From NCBI GenBank assembly GCA_041591915.1, contig JBFHRB010000041.1, forward strand, positions 1 through 16,148: DNA of 16,148 nucleotides, read 5' to 3'. The position numbers and the translations under genes are program-made. Below the pieces are notes generated by a model that saw only the letters and a program-made list of their open reading frames with translations, had not been told where the DNA came from and did no database searches. Source of the DNA: JBFHRB01 sp041591915 (GTDB lineage Bacteria > Actinomycetota > Nitriliruptoria > Nitriliruptorales > Nitriliruptoraceae). Shown here in pieces: positions 1-6,389 of this stretch; the first letter of the stretch is position 1, and every line of letters begins with the position of its first letter.

Positions 1-736
1 CCTTGGCCTTGGTGTTCCGGATGTGGTCGACGAAGTCCTTGAGGCCACCGGGGGCGTGGAACTCCCACTCGGTCGTGTGGCCCTCAACCGCCTCGCCGAC
101 GACGGGTCGCTCGTCGTTGAGCCGGATCCGCAGGCCTGCCGTCAGGAAGGCCGTGTCGCGCAGGCGTCGCACGATCGTGTCGACGTCGTACTCGAGCGCC
201 TCGAACACCTGCTCGTCCGCCCACCACGTCACCGTCGTGCCGGTCTCGTCGCTGTCGCCGACGACCTCGACGGGGCCCTGCGGCACGCCACGGACGTACT
301 CCTGGCGGTGGACGTGCCCGTCGCGCTTCACCTCGGCGACGAGCCGGGACGAGAGCGCGTTGACCACCGAGATGCCGACGCCGTGGAGGCCACCGGAGAC
401 CGCATAGGCCTGGGAGTCGAACTTGCCCCCCGCGTGGAGCACGGTCATGACCACCTCGAGGGCCGACCGCTTCTCCTTGGCGTGCTCGTCGACCGGGATG
501 CCCGATCCGTCGTCGGACACGCGGACCCCACCATCCTCCGTGAGCGTCACCTCGATCGTGTCGCATCGGCCGGCCAGGGCCTCGTCGACGGAGTTGTCGA
601 CGACCTCCCAGATGAGGTGGTGCAGGCCCCGCGGACCGGTCGAGCCGATGTACATGCCGGGGCGCTTGCGGACGGCCTCCAGGCCCTCGAGGACGGTGAT
701 GTTCTTGGCGTCGTAGTCGCGGTTCTTGTCTGCCAC
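1..736 (-). CDS. gyrB: DNA gyrase subunit B, N-terminal part (cut by window edge)
   Basis: GyrB is the ATPase subunit of DNA gyrase, which introduces negative supercoils ahead of replication forks. The frame reads from a GTG at 736 to the left edge, giving 245 residues. It has the standard GyrB opening (NITVLEGLEAVRKRPGMYIG, residues 12-31). GHKL ATP-site motifs follow: EVVDNSVDE at 44-52 (catalytic Glu44, Mg-binding Asn48), SDDGSGIPVD at 74-83, and the glycine-rich lid GGLHGVGISVVNAL at 115-128. The GTG is chosen because a GAGGAG ribosome-binding site lies about 7 bases upstream and the protein begins exactly where the family does. The usual neighbour upstream of gyrB, dciA, is more than 5 kb away here. 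The transducer domain and the whole C-terminal half (TOPRIM) lie outside the window. Identification is certain. Confidence 0.97.
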   Translation of the reverse strand, partial: MADKNRDYDAKNITVLEGLEAVRKRPGMYIGSTGPRGLHHLIWEVVDNSVDEALAGRCDTIEVTLTEDGGVRVSDDGSGIPVDEHAKEKRSALEVVMTVLHAGGKFDSQAYAVSGGLHGVGISVVNALSSRLVAEVKRDGHVHRQEYVRGVPQGPVEVVGDSDETGTTVTWWADEQVFEALEYDVDTIVRRLRDTAFLTAGLRIRLNDERPVVGEAVEGHTTEWEFHAPGGLKDFVDHIRNTKAK

Positions 737-864
737 GCGCGCGTGCTCCTCGGGTTCCGCCGCGGTACGCGTTCACGGGCACGCGGCGGGAAGGTGGCGA
801 TCTCGAAGGGTGGTTCCGGTGGTGTGCGCCCCGATGGGACGGCGGCGCCAATCGTCCTGCAACC

Positions 865-894
865 CTAGCAGGTGGCCGAGGGTGGCCCACCTAG
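865..894. repeat. Imperfect inverted repeat with CTAG ends upstream of gyrB
   Basis: CTAG-C-AGGTGGCC on the left faces GGCCCACCTAG on the right across a 6-base loop, with one or two bulges. It lies about 130 bases upstream of the gyrB start and overlaps the possible gyrB -10 sequence, so an operator or transcript-leader hairpin role is possible. This is inference only. Confidence 0.4.
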
Positions 895-913
895 CCGAGA
901 CGGGGTCGAACGC

Positions 914-938
914 CTCAGGCGCGAACTCAGCGCCTGAG
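914..938. repeat. Perfect 9-bp inverted repeat upstream of gyrB
   Basis: CTCAGGCGC (914-922) and GCGCCTGAG (930-938) are exact reverse complements separated by a 7-base loop. No T-run follows on either strand, and no gene ends nearby that would need a terminator. It may be an operator for gyrB or the carboxypeptidase, or part of a leader RNA. Confidence 0.5.
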
Positions 939-1141
939 AGCACGGGGTCACCCTCCGTGATGCCCGTTCTTGGGGACGAACCTGTGGACGAGTCGTGCGT
1001 CTGGGATTCCCCGGGGCGCGCCCAGCGCGCTCGGCTCACCGTGAGGTGTCCTCACCGGCCTGCTCGCCGACCAGACAGTGAAGCCGCGGCGCACCTCCCG
1101 CGGCCCGCCTTGCTGCCTCCTCCCCGCGCTCTGGAGCCTCC

Positions 1142-3586
1142 GTGAATCCTCCCCGCCTCGGCGCGGTCGTCCTCGCTGCCGCGCTCGGCCTGTCCGTCCT
1201 CGCGGCCGCCCCTGCAAGCCCCGACCAGCGCGTACCCGCACAGGCCGTGGGCCTGACCACGATCGCGCAGGCCGATGACGCGATCCTCGCGCAGCTGCCC
1301 CAGAACGCTGCGGAGGCAGGTCTCGCCTACGCCCCGCGCCTGGTCCAGGTGCAGACCCCGACGCTGGCCGACCGCAACGTCGTCGCCAACTCCGGGCTCG
1401 ACGCCACCGAGCACGCGGGCCACGACTACGTCGAGGTGGTACTGCACGAGCCGGCCCACGAGCAGGTGCTCGCCGACCTCGGCTACGGATGGACCGTGAC
1501 GACGCCGGACCTCATCGCGCTCGAGCACCAGCGGATCATGGCGGACGCGGCCTACTTCCGGGCGACCTCGGCGAGCCCCCTGCCTTCGGGTCGGACGACG
1601 TACCGGGTGCTCGCGGACTTCGAGCAGGAGATCGATGCCCTCGTGGCCGCCAACCCGAACCTGGTCAAGCGGATCTCACTCGGCACCTCCGTCGAGGGTC
1701 GGGACCTGATCGGCGTGGAGATCGCGCGCGACGTCGCGCGCCCGGACGACGGTCGTCCCGTGTTCCTGATGTTCGGGATCCACCACGCGCGTGAGTGGCC
1801 ATCGGCCGAGGCGCCGATGGAGTTCATCCACGACCTCGTGAACGACTTCAACGCCGGCGATGCGCGGACCGTCGACCTCCTGGCGCGGGCGCGGGCGATC
1901 ATCGTCCCGGTCTCCAACCCCGACGGCTACGACGCCTCCCGGACCTCCGGTGACCTGATCGACCTCAACACCGTCGAGGGCGGCGGAACCGTGACGATCC
2001 TCGCGACGCCGGGCAACGCCTACAAGCGCAAGAACTGCCGGATCGTCGACGGCCAGACCCAGCCGGCCGGGACGTGCGTCGGCTTCTCGTCCCCCGGCGG
2101 CTACGGCATCGGCATCGACCTCAACCGCAACTACGGGGCCCTTTGGGGCGGCCCCGGCACCGACGGCTTCCCGAACACGGCCTCGCCCGTCTACCGCGGC
2201 CCCGATCCCTTCTCCGAGCCCGAGACGCAGGCCATCCGCACGCTCATCTCGACCCGTCAGGTCACCACGCTCATCTCGAACCACACGTTCTCGAACCTGC
2301 TGCTCCGCCCCGTCGGCGTGCAACCGAACACCGTCGGACCCGACGGCTTCCCCATCGGCTTCTCACCTGACGAGTGCTTCACCGCCCCGGATGGCAGTGA
2401 CCGCGGGATGCAGACCCTGGGTGAGCGGATGACGGCACAGACCGGGTACTCGAACCAGTTCGGCTGGGAGCTGTACGACACGACCGGCACCACCGAGGAC
2501 TACAGCTACAACGCCACGGGCGGCTACGGCTACACCTTCGAGATCGGCCCCGACCAGTTCCACCCGCCCTACGAGGAGGTCGTGGCCGAGTACGTCGGTG
2601 ACACGGCGGCTGCGGCCAGTGTGACGCCGGGCAACGCCGTTGACCTCACGACGGCCACGGGACGCAGCTGTCCGGGGACCCCCTACCAGCACAGCACGGT
2701 CGGCGGAGGTCTCCGCGAGGCCTACTACATCGCACTCGAGAACGCGGCGGATGCGGCCACGCACTCCGTCCTCACGGGGGACGCGCCGGCGGGCGCCGAG
2801 ATCACCGTCAGCCGCAGTGGCACGTTCCCGCTCTGGGACGCATCGACGGTCGAGGACACGGTCACGACGACGATGACGACGACGCAGGACGGGCGTTTCG
2901 AGTACCACGTCAATCCATCGACCCGCCCCTTCGTGGCGTCTCGGCCCTACACGGACGGCGAGCCGCCCGCACCGGTCATCACGCCCGTCACCTCGGACAC
3001 GCAGACCGGCAACACCCAGCCGCCAGGTGCTGGCAGCGGAGCCGGCGGCACGACGGACGTCCCGATCGAGGTGGGCGCGGGTGTCCAGGCCATCCAACTG
3101 ACACTGAGCTCGGAGCTGCCTGACGACGACTACGACCTGCACCTGATCAGTCCCGATCTCGTGCCCGTGCAGTCCTCGACATCGCCGTCGTCGTCGGAGT
3201 CGATCCTGTTCGTCCGCGAGTCGGGCCTGGAGGAGGGCCAGTGGGTCGCGCGGATCGAGAACTGGCTGGCGTTCGGGCCCTGGGACCTCGAGATCGTCAC
3301 CGGGACCGTCCAGCCGGGCGTGGAACCCACGCTGCTCTTCTCACCCGGCGCGACGGAGGCCTGGCGCGTGACCTGCAGCGTGGCTGGCTCGGAGGTCGGA
3401 AGCGCGGTCGTACAGGTCGACCGCGGGGCCACGAAGGACCTCGGTGACCTGTGCCGCGTGCAGGCCGCCGCAGCCGCGAACCCCGCACCCGCGCCTCCGC
3501 CGCTGCCCACGACGGGCGGTGGCCTGGTCCTCGGATCGATCCTGGCCCTGGGAGGCGCGGTGGCACTCCGTCGGCGGCACGACTGA
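1142..3586 (+). CDS. Secreted, LPXTG-anchored M14-family zinc carboxypeptidase
   Basis: An extracellular metallopeptidase expected to remove C-terminal residues from peptides (814 aa). A Sec signal peptide occupies about residues 1-25 (Arg5, then an Ala/Leu/Val core ending AAAPA). The M14 domain spans about 150-490. Zinc ligands appear as HxxE (His215, Glu218) and His381. Asn328-Arg329 in DLNRNYG match the substrate-carboxylate site, and Glu467 in FEIG is the catalytic base. A Ser/Thr/Gly-rich segment and a beta-rich domain (about 640-720) follow. The C-terminus has LPTTG (788-792), a hydrophobic stretch and RRRHD, a classic sortase cell-wall sorting signal. The GTG start has GGAG about 6 bases upstream. 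The gene is divergent from gyrB and head-on to replication. Specificity (A/B-like or other) cannot be read. No sortase lies in the window. Confidence 0.93.
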   Translation: MNPPRLGAVVLAAALGLSVLAAAPASPDQRVPAQAVGLTTIAQADDAILAQLPQNAAEAGLAYAPRLVQVQTPTLADRNVVANSGLDATEHAGHDYVEVVLHEPAHEQVLADLGYGWTVTTPDLIALEHQRIMADAAYFRATSASPLPSGRTTYRVLADFEQEIDALVAANPNLVKRISLGTSVEGRDLIGVEIARDVARPDDGRPVFLMFGIHHAREWPSAEAPMEFIHDLVNDFNAGDARTVDLLARARAIIVPVSNPDGYDASRTSGDLIDLNTVEGGGTVTILATPGNAYKRKNCRIVDGQTQPAGTCVGFSSPGGYGIGIDLNRNYGALWGGPGTDGFPNTASPVYRGPDPFSEPETQAIRTLISTRQVTTLISNHTFSNLLLRPVGVQPNTVGPDGFPIGFSPDECFTAPDGSDRGMQTLGERMTAQTGYSNQFGWELYDTTGTTEDYSYNATGGYGYTFEIGPDQFHPPYEEVVAEYVGDTAAAASVTPGNAVDLTTATGRSCPGTPYQHSTVGGGLREAYYIALENAADAATHSVLTGDAPAGAEITVSRSGTFPLWDASTVEDTVTTTMTTTQDGRFEYHVNPSTRPFVASRPYTDGEPPAPVITPVTSDTQTGNTQPPGAGSGAGGTTDVPIEVGAGVQAIQLTLSSELPDDDYDLHLISPDLVPVQSSTSPSSSESILFVRESGLEEGQWVARIENWLAFGPWDLEIVTGTVQPGVEPTLLFSPGATEAWRVTCSVAGSEVGSAVVQVDRGATKDLGDLCRVQAAAAANPAPAPPPLPTTGGGLVLGSILALGGAVALRRRHD

Positions 3587-3720
3587 CCTGCTGGCGACCG
3601 GCACTCCCCCGGGCGGCCCTTCGCCCCTGTTCCGCGCTCCCCATACCCGCCATGATGCAAGCGTGGCGATCGTCACGCCGGGTGTCGTCCACGCTCTCGA
3701 TCGGGAGGGAGGCGACGAGC

Positions 3721-4011
3721 ATGAAGACCCGTGAGGAGAAGTTCCTGCGATTCACGCAGTGTGAGCTCTGCAACTACGACCTGATGACCGGTGAGGGTGA
3801 GCGCGGCTGCCACTACTACGACTGCCCCAACCTCCCCGAGGAGTTGGACGTCCGTTGCCCGATCTGCCTGTTCAACTTCGCGATCGGTGACGGCAACCCC
3901 GACTGCTCGTATCCGCCATCCTGCGACTTCGCCCGCGAGGTCGCGCCCACCCGCGTCGCGAACCTGGTCCGCTGGATGGCTGCCCGTGCGGAGCGGCTCG
4001 GGGCGGCGTAG
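3721..4011 (+). CDS. Small eight-cysteine protein, probable double zinc-knuckle, function unknown
   Basis: I do not recognise a named family. The 96-residue product has eight cysteines at 14, 17, 30, 35, 46, 49, 62 and 68, giving CxxC...CxxxxC...CxxC...CxxxxxC, with His31 beside Cys30. This spacing fits two tetra-cysteine zinc sites (rubredoxin or zinc-ribbon type); an iron-sulfur role is less likely but possible. The C-terminal 25 residues look helical and basic. The ATG at 3721 is chosen because a GGGAGGGAGG-like ribosome-binding site lies about 9 bases upstream and the Cys-rich core starts soon after. An in-frame ATG at 3652 would add 23 Arg/Ser-rich residues but lacks such a site. Its stop codon directly abuts that of the convergent Fpg-like gene. 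Nucleic-acid or protein binding is inference. Confidence 0.75.
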   Translation: MKTREEKFLRFTQCELCNYDLMTGEGERGCHYYDCPNLPEELDVRCPICLFNFAIGDGNPDCSYPPSCDFAREVAPTRVANLVRWMAARAERLGAA

Positions 4012-4902
4012 TCAGTCGAGTTCGTCGATCGACCTCGGCCAGTCGTCCTTGAGGATCCGCGAGAGGCTGCGGTCCGCGAGCACCTTGCCTGAGGTCTGGC
4101 ACTGCGCGCAGTAGTTCGTCTCGTTGTCGGCGTACCGGATCCGCTGGATCGGCTTGTCGCACACGGGACAGGGCTCCCCGAACTTCCCGTGCGCGGCGAA
4201 CTCCGGCCGGAAGGCCGTGACCTTGTCCGGGAACCCGTCACCGACCTCTTCGATGAGGTGGTCACGCCAGTGCGCGAGCACCTCGTGGGTGGCGGCATGC
4301 AGCCGCGCGATCTCGGCCTCGTCGAGCTTCTGGCTGTGCTTGATGGGAGAGAGTTGCGCCGCGTGGAGGATCTCGTCGCTGAACGCGTTGCCGATCCCGA
4401 GGAAGATGCGCTGGTCGGTCAGGGCGCGCTTGAGGGTTCGGTTCTCCGCGACGAGCGCCTCGGTGAAGGCCTCGAGGTCCGCCTCGAGCGGCTCGATCCC
4501 GCCCCGGTCGTGCTGGTCGAGCGCTGACTCACCCCGATGGACGAAGAGGCTCGCACGCTTCTTGGAGCTGGCCTCCGTCAGGATGATCGTGGACTCGGGC
4601 AGGTCGAACGCGGCCAGGCCGACCTTGCCCGGGATCGCCTTGCCCTTGTCGTGCAGGCGCAGGCGACCGGCGATCATCAGGTGAAGGACCGCGAACAGCT
4701 CGCCCTCGAACTCCCAGACGATGCGCTTGCCCATGCGCCGGAAGCCCGTGATCTCCTTGCCGTGCAGCGCGTCGAAGGGCGGGTCGTAGGTCTTGAGCAG
4801 CGACAGCGCGCTCGGGGCCATGCGCAGGCGTTGCAGCGGCCGGCCCAACGCGTGCGTGCGCAGGCCGTGGAGGTAGCTCTCGATGTCTGGCAGCTCGGGC
4901 AT
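4012..4902 (-). CDS. Fpg/Nei-family DNA glycosylase/AP lyase (zinc-finger form)
   Basis: A base-excision repair enzyme expected to remove oxidised bases and cut the abasic site (296 aa). After Met removal the N-terminus begins Pro2-Glu3 (MPELPDIE), the catalytic proline and glutamate of the family. Lys59 in MGKRIVWEF matches the conserved beta-hairpin lysine. GIGNAFSDEIL (169-179) is the helix-two-turn-helix signature. A C-terminal zinc finger carries Cys245, Cys248, Cys265 and Cys268. The finger residue five before Cys265, an Arg that contacts DNA in E. coli Fpg, is Asn260 here within ADNETNYC. This may mark a subgroup with different lesion preference. No Shine-Dalgarno precedes the ATG; a TACCCT six bases upstream suggests a leaderless transcript. 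Fpg versus Nei specificity is not resolvable from sequence, so I give no symbol. Confidence 0.9.
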   Translation of the reverse strand: MPELPDIESYLHGLRTHALGRPLQRLRMAPSALSLLKTYDPPFDALHGKEITGFRRMGKRIVWEFEGELFAVLHLMIAGRLRLHDKGKAIPGKVGLAAFDLPESTIILTEASSKKRASLFVHRGESALDQHDRGGIEPLEADLEAFTEALVAENRTLKRALTDQRIFLGIGNAFSDEILHAAQLSPIKHSQKLDEAEIARLHAATHEVLAHWRDHLIEEVGDGFPDKVTAFRPEFAAHGKFGEPCPVCDKPIQRIRYADNETNYCAQCQTSGKVLADRSLSRILKDDWPRSIDELD

Positions 4903-4908
4903 GGCGGG

Positions 4909-4914
4909 AGGGTA
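4909..4914 (-). promoter_or_regulatory. Candidate -10 element for leaderless glycosylase mRNA
   Basis: On the minus strand TACCCT (fits TAnnnT) ends six bases before the ATG of the Fpg/Nei gene. There is no Shine-Dalgarno between, so transcription could begin at or next to the start codon. No clear -35 is visible. Leaderless genes are common in actinobacteria; here it is inference. Confidence 0.35.
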
Positions 4915-4958
4915 GGAGCGGGACCAGCACTACGTTCTCGCGGGTGCAGGAGGAACCG

Positions 4959-5855
4959 GTGACGACGCAGACCTACGACGGCTGCTCGGTCTGGTCGCGT
5001 GACCTGGCCGAGCCGCTCGCGGGCACGGCGGCCCGGGCGCGCGGCTGGCTGCTCGTCGAGGAACCCGGCGCCTGGGGGCCGGATGGCGTCACCGAGTCGG
5101 CCCTGTCTCCGGACGTCGCGCGCGACCTCGAGGCCGCCGCCGAGGCCGCCGGGGTGCGCGTGCAACTCATCCGGAGACCGGACCGACAACGCCCGGAGTC
5201 GCTGACCGTCTTCGCCTGCCACGCCGCCCCGGGCGGCTCATGGACCCGGCGTCATCGGATCTCCGACTACGACGACCTGCTCGACGTGGACCTCGCGGCC
5301 ATCGCCGAGGGCTCGGCGGGGCAGGGCGAGGTGCACCGCGACCCCCTCTTCCTCGTCTGCACCCACGCCAAGCGCGACGCCTGTTGCGCCGTGTTCGGTC
5401 GCGAGGTGGCAGCGGCGCTCAGCGCGACCGAGCGCGGCGAGATCTGGGAGACCTCCCACACGGGGGGTCACCGCTTCGCGCCCACGCTCATCTGCCTGCC
5501 CGACGGCCTGACCTACGGGCGTGTCGAGCCGCGGGTGGCACGGCAGGCCGCGCAGGCCTACCGGCGTCGTGAACTCGACCTGCGCTGGTACCGGGGCCGC
5601 TCGTGGCACGACGGCTGGCAGCAGGTCGCGGACGCGACCGTCCGGCGCGAGTTCGGCCTCGCCGGGCTCGACGACCTCGACGTCGGCCCGGCCGAAGGTC
5701 CTGGAGACCTCCGGACCGTTCGCGTGGCGACGCCGACGCAACGCCACGAGGTGACGGTGGAGCGAACGCTCGGCGAACCGCGGCTGATCGGCTGCTCGAA
5801 GACCGAGCCCAGCCGGCCGGAGGTCTTCCGACCGCGCGGCATCACGACGAGGTGA
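4959..5855 (+). CDS. Thioredoxin-like [2Fe-2S] protein, sucrase/ferredoxin-like family (Apd1 type)
   Basis: A small cytosolic redox protein (298 aa) of the sucrase/ferredoxin-like family. Cys134 and Cys143 (FLVCTHAKRDACCAVFG) and His167 and His171 (ETSHTGGHRF) reproduce the Cys-x8-Cys and His-x3-His spacing that binds a bis-histidinyl [2Fe-2S] cluster in yeast Apd1. The historical 'sucrase' name does not imply sucrose hydrolysis. The physiological electron partner is unknown. GTG at 4959 is chosen because AGGAGG (4948-4953) sits five bases upstream. An earlier in-frame GTG at 4944 would place that ribosome-binding site inside the coding region. The gene is divergent from the Fpg/Nei glycosylase across about 56 bases, hinting at shared control under oxidative stress (inference). 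Its stop lies nine bases from the dciA stop, tail to tail. Confidence 0.9.
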   Translation: MTTQTYDGCSVWSRDLAEPLAGTAARARGWLLVEEPGAWGPDGVTESALSPDVARDLEAAAEAAGVRVQLIRRPDRQRPESLTVFACHAAPGGSWTRRHRISDYDDLLDVDLAAIAEGSAGQGEVHRDPLFLVCTHAKRDACCAVFGREVAAALSATERGEIWETSHTGGHRFAPTLICLPDGLTYGRVEPRVARQAAQAYRRRELDLRWYRGRSWHDGWQQVADATVRREFGLAGLDDLDVGPAEGPGDLRTVRVATPTQRHEVTVERTLGEPRLIGCSKTEPSRPEVFRPRGITTR

Positions 5856-5864
5856 ACCAGGCGC

Positions 5865-6389
5865 TCAGGCGTCCCCATCGGTGCGCCCGAGGGCCTCCGC
5901 GATGGTTCCCTCGAGTGGCCCCACGACGACCTCGACGTGCTGGACCGACCGCGGCCCCAGCACCCGGTCGGCCTCCATCTTCAACTGGTTGGCCAGGTAG
6001 CGGACCTGGGTGGCCCAGGCCTGGTTCTCGGCCCGGATGACGAGGCGCCCCCCGTAGAGGCGGACGGGCTCGGTGACCTTCGCCAGCTGCGGACCCACGA
6101 GGTCGTCCCAGCGGGTGAAGATGGTCGCGCCGCGCAGCCGGTCTCTCCACTGCTGCCCACCGAGGATCTGCCCGACCACACCTTCCACGACCTCGCCGAG
6201 GGGCTCCGGGGCGCTGGTCCGTCGCAGGAACTGGCCATCGCCGACCCGCCACTCATCGTCGGGGTCGGCCAGCTCGCGACCTTCGAGCGGTTCGGCCTCG
6301 GGGTCCGGCCCACGCCGCTTGTACGGCTTGCGATAGGGGCGCTTGCCCCCCTTCTTCGCGGGCCGACCCGCGCCGTCTCGCGGGCTCAC
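5865..6389 (-). CDS. dciA: DciA-type replicative helicase loader (DUF721)
   Basis: DciA helps load the replicative helicase DnaB in bacteria lacking DnaC/DnaI. The 174-residue product has a very basic N-terminus (residues 8-27, Lys/Arg-rich), an acidic linker (28-48) and a C-terminal DUF721 domain (about 62-165). Landmarks are WDDLVG (94-99), then LVIRAENQAWATQVRYL (116-132). The GTG at 6389 overlaps the recF stop by four bases (GTGA), which settles the start and implies translational coupling. The longer frame to 6518 would run inside recF. It is last in the dnaA-dnaN-recF-dciA run. In many actinobacteria gyrB follows next; here unrelated genes intervene. Family assignment is firm; the loader role comes from studied homologues. 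Confidence 0.9.
   Translation of the reverse strand: MSPRDGAGRPAKKGGKRPYRKPYKRRGPDPEAEPLEGRELADPDDEWRVGDGQFLRRTSAPEPLGEVVEGVVGQILGGQQWRDRLRGATIFTRWDDLVGPQLAKVTEPVRLYGGRLVIRAENQAWATQVRYLANQLKMEADRVLGPRSVQHVEVVVGPLEGTIAEALGRTDGDA

Larger units (their letters stand above)
737..1141. promoter_or_regulatory. Divergent gyrB / carboxypeptidase intergenic region
   Basis: This 405-base gap separates the divergent starts of gyrB and the M14 carboxypeptidase, so both promoters should lie here. I see two inverted repeats (865-894 and 914-938, listed separately). There is also one DnaA-box-like site on the minus strand at 983-991 (TCGTCCACA). A possible extended -10 for gyrB, TGCTAGGGT on the minus strand, lies around 862-870, but no convincing -35 accompanies it. 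I see no supportable gene; the open frames crossing this region are shadows with no ribosome-binding site. Confidence 0.5.

Noticed and set aside
23..868. Long plus-strand open frame opposite gyrB
   Set aside because: It is the antisense shadow of a certain gyrB reading frame in GC-rich DNA and has no recognisable protein content.
983..991. Single DnaA-box-like site near gyrB as a second origin element
   Set aside because: One isolated, non-consensus site 8 kb from the dnaA clusters is not evidence of an origin; noted only within the intergenic entry.
1676..3142. Minus-strand frames of 215 and 259 codons inside the carboxypeptidase gene
   Set aside because: They are mirror frames of a strongly conserved peptidase; composition is Arg/Val/Gly-rich with no domain.
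3605..3625. GGGCG/CGCCC inverted repeat after the carboxypeptidase as a terminator
   Set aside because: Only a five-base stem with no T-run, expected by chance in such GC-rich DNA.
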